64,000 bases of DNA from Leptasterias polaris (taxonomy: Eukaryota; Echinodermata; Asteroidea; Forcipulatida; Asteriidae): the NCBI GenBank assembly GCA_037783415.1, contig JAZGTN010000074.1, forward strand, positions 1 to 64,000. The letters run 5' to 3'. The stretch's first letter is position 1. Each line of letters opens with the position of its first letter. The notes below the pieces were generated by a model. It saw only the letters and a program-made list of their open reading frames with translations. It made no database searches and had not been told where the DNA came from. Positions 10,101-19,100 of this stretch are shown in pieces. The position numbers and the translations under genes were made by a program.

Positions 10101-13100
10101 TCCGCACTACACAACCCTATGGAGCGGAGCTTGTGAATCAGCTCCGCACTGTACAAACCAATGGAGCAGAGCCCACGGCTCAGCTCCGCACTACACAACC
10201 CTATGGAGCGGAGCTTGTCAATCAGCTCCGCACTGTACAAACCAATGGAGCAGAGCCCACGGCTCAGCTCCGCACTACACAACCCTATGGAGCGGAGCTT
10301 GTGAATCAGCTCCGCACTGTACAAACCAATGGAGCAGAGCCCACGGCTCAGCTCCGCACTACACAACCCTATGGAGCGGAGCTTGTGAATCAGCTCCGCA
10401 CTGTACAAACCAATGGAGCAGAGCCCACGGCTCAGCTCCGCACTACACAACCCTATGGAGCGGAGCTTGTGAACCAGCTCCGCACTGTACAAACCAATGG
10501 AGCAGAGCCCACGGCTCAGCTCCGCACTACACAACCCTATGGAGCGGAGCTTGTCAATCAGCTCCGCACTGTACAAACCAATGGAGCAGAGCCCACGGCT
10601 CAGCTCCGCACTACACAACCCTATGGAGCGGAGCTTGTGAATCAGCTCCGCACTGTACAAACCAATGGAGCAGAGCCCACGGCTCAGCTCCGCACTACAC
10701 AACCCTATGGAGCGGAGCTTGTGAATCAGCTCCGCACTGTACAAACCAATGGAGCAGAGCCCACGGCTCAGCTCCGCACTACACAACCCTATGGAGCGGA
10801 GCTTGTGAATCAGCTCCGCACTGTACAAACCAATGGAGCAGAGCCCACGGCTCAGCTCCGCACTACACAACCCTATGGAGCGGAGCTTGTCAATCAGCTC
10901 CGCACTGTACAAACCAATGGAGCAGAGCCCACGGCTCAGCTCCGCACTACACAACCCTATGGAGCGGAGCTTGTCAATCAGCTCCGCACTGTACAAACCA
11001 ATGGAGCAGAGCCCACGGCTCAGCTCCGCACTACACAACCCTATGGAGCGGAGCTTGTGAATCAGCTCCGCACTGTACAAACCAATGGAGCAGAGCCCAC
11101 GGCTCAGCTCCGCACTACACAACCCTATGGAGCGGAGCTTGTGAATCAGCTCCGCACTGTACAAACCAATGGAGCAGAGCCCACGGCTCAGCTCCGCACT
11201 ACACAACCCTATGGAGCGGAGCTTGTCAATCAGCTCCGCACTGTACAAACCAATGGAGCAGAGCCCACGGCTCAGCTCCGCACTACACAACCCTATGGAG
11301 CGGAGCTTGTCAATCAGCTCCGCACTGTACAAACCAATGGAGCGGAGCCCACAGCTCAGCTCCGCACTGCACAACCCTATGGAGCGGAGCTTGTGAATCA
11401 GCTCCGCACTGTGCAAACCAATGGAGCAGAGCCCACGGCTCAGCTCCGCACTACACAATTCTATTGTGCGGAGCCTGTCAATCAGCTCCGCAAACAACCC
11501 CATGGAACGGAGCCAACGGCTCAGCCCCGCACTGTACAAACCTATGGAGCGGAGCCTGTGAATCAGCTCCGCACCTGCGGAACGAGTGGAGGATGGAGCG
11601 GATGGAGTGGGAACCGACGGAGACCCAGCGACAGCCACCGCCGGGGACGGCCGGACCAGAGACACAAGGCCAACAGCCATAGTAGGACAGACTTGCCAGC
11701 CTTTTTGTTGTTGTTGTTGTTGTTGTTGTTGCGTGTTCCCACCGGGACGGGAGTTCGCTGCCTGCTTGGGGACAAGCAGTGTTCTTGGAGGGGGCAGTGT
11801 AGCGTTTGGCCCAGACCGTTCAGCGAGAGGGCGCCAGCACGGGCTCGGTGGGAGCCGTGTTACCGAGCGGCCTCCTGGAGGGCGCTGTGACACGGCACCG
11901 TTGTTAGAGCTGTGTCGCAGCGGGCCCCTCGCTGAACGGCTGGGACACCCGTCTCGTTGGGAAGACGTGGCCTAAACGTTCTTCTTGTCATGTGAGTCTT
12001 GGAGTAGAGACGTGTTGAATAAACCAGTAAAGAATTGACCGAGAAAACTGTATCCTGCTGTGTGTTTTTGTTGTGTTCTGCTGAGAAGAACCAGTGGACA
12101 ATTATTGTTACACTATTTTACATGAGATCACGTGGTCTGTTTCTCCGGATTCACTGTGGTATTACAGTGGTGAGTTTATGTCAATAGTAAGCCTACTATA
12201 GCAGCTTAATGTCACAATGCACGCTGCCATCTCGTTTACGTCCAATCGAATTGATGTAACCAGGCCGAGTTTCTTTTATCCCCAATTAAACTAGCCTTTG
12301 AAAATCTCATTTCAAAAGGTTGTAGCGTTTTTGAGCTATCGCGAAATATCTGATGCGGTTATATCCACGCAGGTCGAATTATCCGTAATTGGAATACACA
12401 ATCTGAGAAACGTTTCATGCAAAACGTTTCTTAGACTGACAATCTTTTGAATCTAAAACCACATTCCTTAGAAAGAAATCTTTCTCAACATTTTATAAAT
12501 TATCAACACCTGCAGTGCTTCTTCACCAAGTAAGTTTTTCTGACCATTATTTTATTGAGCAATAATAGGCAATAATCCTACACGTGTTTTACAGGAAATC
12601 ATAAATAAGCAGCAGATTAGTTTTGTTGCTATTGTCGTCAGGTGACTGTTCGGCAACGCTAAACATTTTATTTGCTTGCATGAGGTCTGATTTAACTCCT
12701 TGATTCATTTGTAGGAGGTAAGCCTCCATACGATTCAGACATAAGAGAAACTGTCACTATACTCCAGGCCACGCCCATCGCTGTCATGGTTGTTTTGTCT
12801 GTGCTTTCCTGCATGGGTCTTATTCTTGCCTTGATATTTCTCGGATTCAACATCTGGAAGCGTAAAAACAAGTGAGTCTTGTGCAAAGAGTATAGAGCGC
12901 CGAAGGCGCAAGATGGGGAACTCCGGCTGAAATGTGAAATGTGCACAGGACGCCATTTCAGCAAGCAACTCTTTTGAAAAGAAAAATAGCTCAGTGCAGA
13001 CAATGACCATTGCTATCAATGAAAAACTAAATATTTGCTTGATGAAATGGCGCCCATGGTTATTTCAAGTTCCCGAAAAGATATAGTTCCAGTTCCCCAC

Positions 13101-16100
13101 CTTGCGCTCTATAATCAGTGGGTAACAAATAATTAGAAGTGGCATAGTCAAGTCAGTAAAAGAAAATTTGCAATACAGTGTACAATCATCAATGAAGTCT
13201 TTTCACAGAAAACGGTGTAATGTCGACTGTTCTGGATACGTATTCATCAAAGCCGGTGATTGTGATTCGAAGTCTTGCATTAGGGCCTAATCATCATTAA
13301 CTGACTACATGTCCGGGGTAAATTTTCAACGAAGGTCATGTCGGGTCAAATCCCTCTCAAAAACAAATAAGTTGTCTGGATTCGTTTCTGAACCTTATGG
13401 ACCTATATGAAGTTTATATAATTCTTTCACAAAGCTTATTAACTGAGGTATAGTTCTAAATAGGCGATAAGAAAAATGATTATATCTATACTGGCAACCA
13501 GGTATTCAGCAAACAAACCCAATAGTTAAATAATCAAAATAAATTAAATCTGAAAGTCATGTTAGGAGAGGAATGCTCTTCCACTTCTTCCGATGTTTCT
13601 AATTCGTTTATGTTTTGTTCCTTTTTGAGTATAGGTTTGTTGCTTGATATAAGTGGTTTTATGGTTTGAGAATCGAGCAAGCGCTTTCTCTTTGATTTTC
13701 CTTGTACTTTAGCCCTTCATTTAATGTTTTCCTTTATTTATGCAGACAAATAAAAATGTCCAGTCCTAAGCTGAACAATTTGATTGCTTGTGGTATTATG
13801 GTGGCGTACGTGTGTGTGATACTCATAGGAATCGACGGATCTATGGTGGATAAGGAGTCTCTTGTTATTATTTGTAGGGTAAGTCGAATAATTTTAGATA
13901 TCATAAAACTGCAAATTTCGGCTGATTTGAAAAACAGATGTTTAATATATGATGTCTATATTAGTTTTTAAATTTTGTATAACCGTCACCGATTTAATGG
14001 GTTAATTAATACATGCAGATTGGACGAATAATCCTTTTTCAGCGAATAGCATATACTTACAAAAAACCTCCCGGGTCAGAATCGACCCCAGTCCGAGGGA
14101 GCCTGACCTATTTATAGGTCAGGCTGACCTGTATTGATGACTAGGTATCTGTGTTAGTTCAAGCCCTTTCACACGACAGAAAAAAACACTCCAGTGTTTG
14201 AGAATTATTTTAAAATTAGCTTCCGATGAAAGGACACCAATTTATTGAAATGTTCATCATTCCTTGCGAAACTCTGCCACTGGGAGGTTTGTAGTAGGTA
14301 CTGACCTACGACAAAAGGAATTCTAATTGGGAGTTTCAAGAGTGTAAAGATCTCAGACGCTGGATGTAGATATTAATCAGTCCTTTGTGAGTTTATTTCC
14401 CGAACTCAAAAATCCGATTGGTCTAAGTTTTGGCCATAACAGCAACGGAACTGAAGGCTCTTTTGTGGATATTTCTGTTTGTTTCATTTAAAATTTGTTA
14501 ATTCACATCGTCTTCACTGATAATATGTGTAACTGTTGCAGGCTCGTTCATGGCTGATCGCTTTGGCATTTACCTTTGCCTTTGGCGGGATGTTCACCAA
14601 GATGTGGCGAGTGTACAGCATCGTCATCGCAAACAAAACTAAAAAGAAGGTAAATCTGTCAATCAACCAGATGACCTTTGGTCCTGTTAAGGGGTTGAAA
14701 ACTTTGAAATAATCCAATGTTCACTTTGATGATTATAGTATAGAGTATTATAGGGCCATCCCTTCGACCTTTGCACGCACAAATGTCGACTGATCCGGTA
14801 AATTGAGGAGGTTTCAGTATTCTCCCAATACTTTGAATTCTTGTTTTGGCGACGTCCCAACTACCTGGTAAAAACATTACTTGTTGAATTTTACGCACTT
14901 GCATTGCGGCCTATTTTTAATGACTAATTTACTCTCTTAGGAGTTGACTCGCTCTTGTCTCTTTACTGTTTTTATATCGACTAGGTGATAAGAGATCGCT
15001 CTCTCTTTGCAATAATATGTGTGATGTTGCTGGTGGATGTCGCAATCCTCCTACCTTGGTTGTTAATTGATCCGATAAACGTTAAGGAAGAAAAGCTTGC
15101 ACTTCCTCAGGTAAGTAGTTTAGTGCACTTTCTCCAAACATTTCGTTTGGTTTACAATTTATCGTAAACTCAGTTATAATCTCATGACTTATAATTTGTT
15201 TGGGACAGGAATTTGTTCATTTCAAGTTTTGATGTTCAAGTAGCCGTATTCTGTCAAGCCAGTGCACATATACTCGTAATCTCTCCTTTATCCTTATCCC
15301 GTGTATGGATTGTAATGCAATACGCCATGATTTATGACAATAACCCATTAGCTTTGCAAAAGTGTTTTGAGTCTTTTTATATTAAGACCAAATCATTTTT
15401 TAAGGATCAACTTGAACAAAACCACTCAAACAAATTTTACCCTTTTGTTTGTTTATTAGGGCCTATGTGTTAAGTTATTATTTGGTCGTAAGTTTGAAGT
15501 TTTCTGCGTTGCAATTTTACTGAAATTTGTACGGAAAAAACAAGCATCCCTTTTTTCAATATTTGAACTACTGTGTTTTCGCCGTTGGCTGCCCTTCATA
15601 TTTGGAACCAAAACGTCATACTGCGGACTGGTGAAATTGGTTTATCTTCGTCTCCATGCATTTACTGATTGGTTTCTTTGGATCGTTTCCGATCTCTTCA
15701 AAAAAAAAAAATTCATTACTGTGTATAAGTTTGAATCATGCCGAGCAAATGTGATGTCGGTGGATTCCAGAAACAGCAAAAAGAGTCATGAGGTTAATTA
15801 TTTCTTTCATTTTCTAAGAAGGAATCCGGCCATGCTTATTAACAACTCTCGAAAGGATCTCAAGTTGTCAAAATGGTTCTTGAATGCTTTTTATGATGAA
15901 GGGTTCAACAACAAAGTAATTTAAAAGCTTTGCTGAATTGTTCGTAGATCAAGGGCTGTTACTACGGAGCACCCTAAGGGACATTTGATCGGAAATAGTA
16001 CTGAAAGAGAAATAATTTAATTTCATGAATTATTTTGAGCAATCGATAGCATTTTTGTCTCGCCTACCATTTTGTTCGAAATCAGTTCGCAACTCTTCCT

Positions 16101-19100
16101 TCATAAAAAGCGCCATTTCGCATTCCTCTTTCCATCCAAACAACACTTTGTATTTCCATGGTCCATCCTGTCCCACGTTTCCACTGACCAATGTTTCACT
16201 TTTTTCTCTTCTGATTATCTTTACCTGTTCTGTGTCTTCAAATCATACCGTCTGGTTTGTACACTGTTCCATATCCGGTTCTCTTCAACCTAATTTCCCG
16301 AAAACAAACTTTATTTTACGACCATTTTGATACTGTTTTTGTGTTTTTATTGATTACATCAGACCAAAGAAGATATTTCAAACCGTCAGAAACGTGAGAT
16401 GTTAAGTATCATATGTACATCGAATAACAACACCATATGGATTATGGCTATGCTCATCTACAAAGCATTTGTGGTCGTCTTCGGCGCTTTCCTCTCTTGG
16501 TCAACAAGGTACTATTTGCTTACCTATATACTACTTCTTGTAAGTTATAATTAATTGTTTATTGTCTGGCTGAACCTTTAAAACGACACGTAAAGCATTT
16601 TTATCTGAGGACACAACTTTTTTCCTAAAATAATGGTTTGCATTTTATTTAAACTGTTGTTTCAGTGGGCTTTCTCTAAAATAAATGGGTTTGTTTACGT
16701 AGCAAAATAAAAGTGAGCAACAAAACAATACGAAAACACGAAATTTTTTGTTAAAGAATTATTTTCCTCGTCTCTACGTGGTTCAAATGTTTGTTTTGGA
16801 CAAGCCTTTGTCAATTGCTTCTTTTTACGTCTTCTTTTGCCTTTGTTTTCTCCATGCCCCTGTACTGCTATTATAAGAGTAAAATACTGTATATAAGTTA
16901 TACCATGTTTTGCTTTACTGTGACAACCCTTTCATGTATTAAGGATATTATTTTCTTTGAGGGACTTTTTCATTTCATTCATTTCATTTTGGTTTTGTGA
17001 AAAATACGAAACAACACGTTCGGAGACTAAACATATTTGTTTATAAAGAGTGGCATCAATCTAAACAATCTAAACAAAATTCAGATAAAGCATTTTGCAG
17101 TTACAACTGAATATTAAAAAAGAAAGCTCTTAACAGGGGTAAACAAATTGTTTTGTTATTGAGAAACTTTAAGTTTTTTCCTTAGTTTGCATTTTGGTTA
17201 ATCACAAAGGTTCTTCATAACTCATTACTGTTTGATATACCAACAGAACACTGCTCGGAATTGCACTAGTCCTGAGTTGTTCACAATCTATTGTTTTATT
17301 TTAGTAGTCCCCTTTTTTACTTGTACAATTATTTTGTTTAGTAGACTCGTTTGTATTTTTGACTGGTTCTTTTGTGTTTACCTCGAATGTTAAGGTAAGT
17401 TTGGCTGAATCTTTCCAACTAGGCCATTCTAGTAAAACAAATTAACTATACGCACATATCCTCCCTGCTAATTTCAGTTAATTTTCACACATTATTGATA
17501 TTGTTGCTTCGATGGGCTTACACCAGGGTCTCTCCACTAGTCTCTGTCCCACCAAATTGCCATTTTCATAAATGGAGCATTAGCTCCCTTGACGTACCAA
17601 TCATCAAATTCAATTCCGAGATAGTTATGAAGCGTACCTGGCCACTTAGAGGCAACCCATAACACCATAACAATTTAGTAAGTATACAAACAATCAATCA
17701 AAGGCAGGGCCGCTTCAGTTAGAAAGTTGTTATGTAAGTTATATATATATATAATACAAATCCATCATACATAAATGAATAAATGAATAATAAATAAATA
17801 AACACAAAAATATAAAATCATAAATTATTCGGTATCAAAGTAGTGAGTGCAGCACAGTACGGCATGTTGCATGCTTGCAAAGGGTCCGTGTGATATGTAC
17901 GTCGGATTAGTCCACACTAAAGTGGCATAGTCTTCATGGGTCCACAGTTTTCTGAAACTTGTAATATGAGTTTTGGTGATGGTTAGGCTGTGTTCCATGA
18001 AGACGTTGACCGATCTGTCCATTCCAGATAGCAAGGTCGTGAAATAAGTAGGGCACGTCTTCCGAACTTAAGTAAGCGTTAAATATTCACAGAGTATTGT
18101 TACACAGTTACAAACGTAAGGAGATTAATTTTGGTCTCCCACATGGCGAACCGTTTCTGATAGCGCTCTCTGTTGACTCAGTTTCCTTCAGCCCACGTTA
18201 ATTTTCGTATGGGGCACACACACACACACACGTGTGTAAACACCTGCAAACGTGGACCTCCTATTGTCCCTCCTTTGTTTATACTTTTTTTGCAACAGCT
18301 CCCATTGGTTTTGTACACGATCTCCAACTGTGGACCTTTCCTCAACCGTGGACCTATTGTCCTTTTTTTTTTATAGGTTCCCGGTTTGAATGGGTATACT
18401 GTCTCACACACACGCATTCAAAAATGCCTCCTTGTGGAGCACTCTTTTGTTCTTTCCTTTAATTCTCCCTGCACTCTTTTGTTCTTTCCTTTAATTCTCC
18501 CTGCACTTAACAGTTTCCCATAGACTTTGTAAACAAATTTCATTGTGGAGCACCCCCGTCTTTAGAAATTCCATGTTGAGACCTATTGTTTTTACTTTTT
18601 TGTTTTGTCCTTGGTCTCCATAAGGTACCGAAAATGAGCACAACGGGGGACAAAATCCCATTATACTGGCGCTGAACCGACAGCAGCTCGAAGTTTCTCA
18701 TAAAAACCTCAACATCCTCTTAAACACAACGGAGTTAAGAGACTCCCACTATGGCTTTGAAAAATATAAAAATAGATCCTGCGGTTTTTTTTGACATCCA
18801 GTCGTTTCGTCGTAGGGTGTGGAGTAGATCATGATTTACGGATAACAGTTTGTAACTCTTCTGAATACTTCTCGATTGTAGGAATGTCAAGATAGAAGGA
18901 CTGAACGACAGTTATTACGTTGGGTTGTCCATCTACAACACCGTCATTTGCTGTGTGGTCGTCGTCCCCTTATCATTCCTCAGTGTGGCATCGGTCGGCG
19001 TGAGCTTTGCTCTTGTTTCTGGCTTTCTCCTTCTGTGCATAACGGCGTCTCTATGTATGATCTTCATTCCAAAGGTGTGTTGTTGTTTTTTTACAAATAA

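Larger units (their letters stand above)
8139..12112 (+). mobile_element. Non-autonomous LTR retrotransposon with long repetitive ORF (element 1)
   Basis: A complete LTR element of 3974 bp. Two direct 315-bp LTRs (8139-8453 and 11798-12112) begin TGTAGCG, end TGTTACA and look identical on reading. They are flanked by CTAT (8135-8138 and 12113-12116), a 4-bp target-site duplication. A primer-binding-site-like TGGTGGCAGCGACGGG follows the left LTR at 8455. The purine-rich GGAGGGGGCAG lies just before the right LTR. No protease, reverse transcriptase, RNase H or integrase motif occurs inside, so movement must depend on another element. It interrupts a coding exon of the GABA-B-like receptor. Confidence 0.92.
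8102..12169 (+). pseudogene. GABA-B-like receptor exon split by an LTR retrotransposon
   Basis: The exon starts at 8102 after TTTACAG and reads GSKEHLIATYDTI. At 8138/8139 the coding sequence is broken by the LTR element and resumes at 12117, after the second copy of the 4-bp duplication, with LHEITWSVSPDSLWYYSG. Its donor is at 12170. Without the element and one CTAT copy the exon is 90 bp and its phase fits both neighbours exactly. With the element present, the receptor frame runs into the LTR and stops at 8316, before any TM segment. This allele should therefore be null unless the element is spliced out. Confidence 0.9.

Noticed and set aside
9371..11575. CRISPR array
   Set aside because: Units are contiguous without unique spacers, encode protein, and the DNA is eukaryotic.
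9364..11682. 772-codon second plus-strand ORF
   Set aside because: A shadow of the same array; variants change residues (E/Q, S/P), unlike in the main frame.
8648..11893. Antisense 1081-codon ORF as a gene
   Set aside because: It exists because the repeat unit is stop-free in several frames. Repeat variants are nonsynonymous in this frame but silent in the sense frame.
15213..16330. Open stretches between receptor exons (15213-15473, 15631-15924, 16025-16330)
   Set aside because: No motifs, T-rich composition, and they lie within the intron between two well-defined TM exons.
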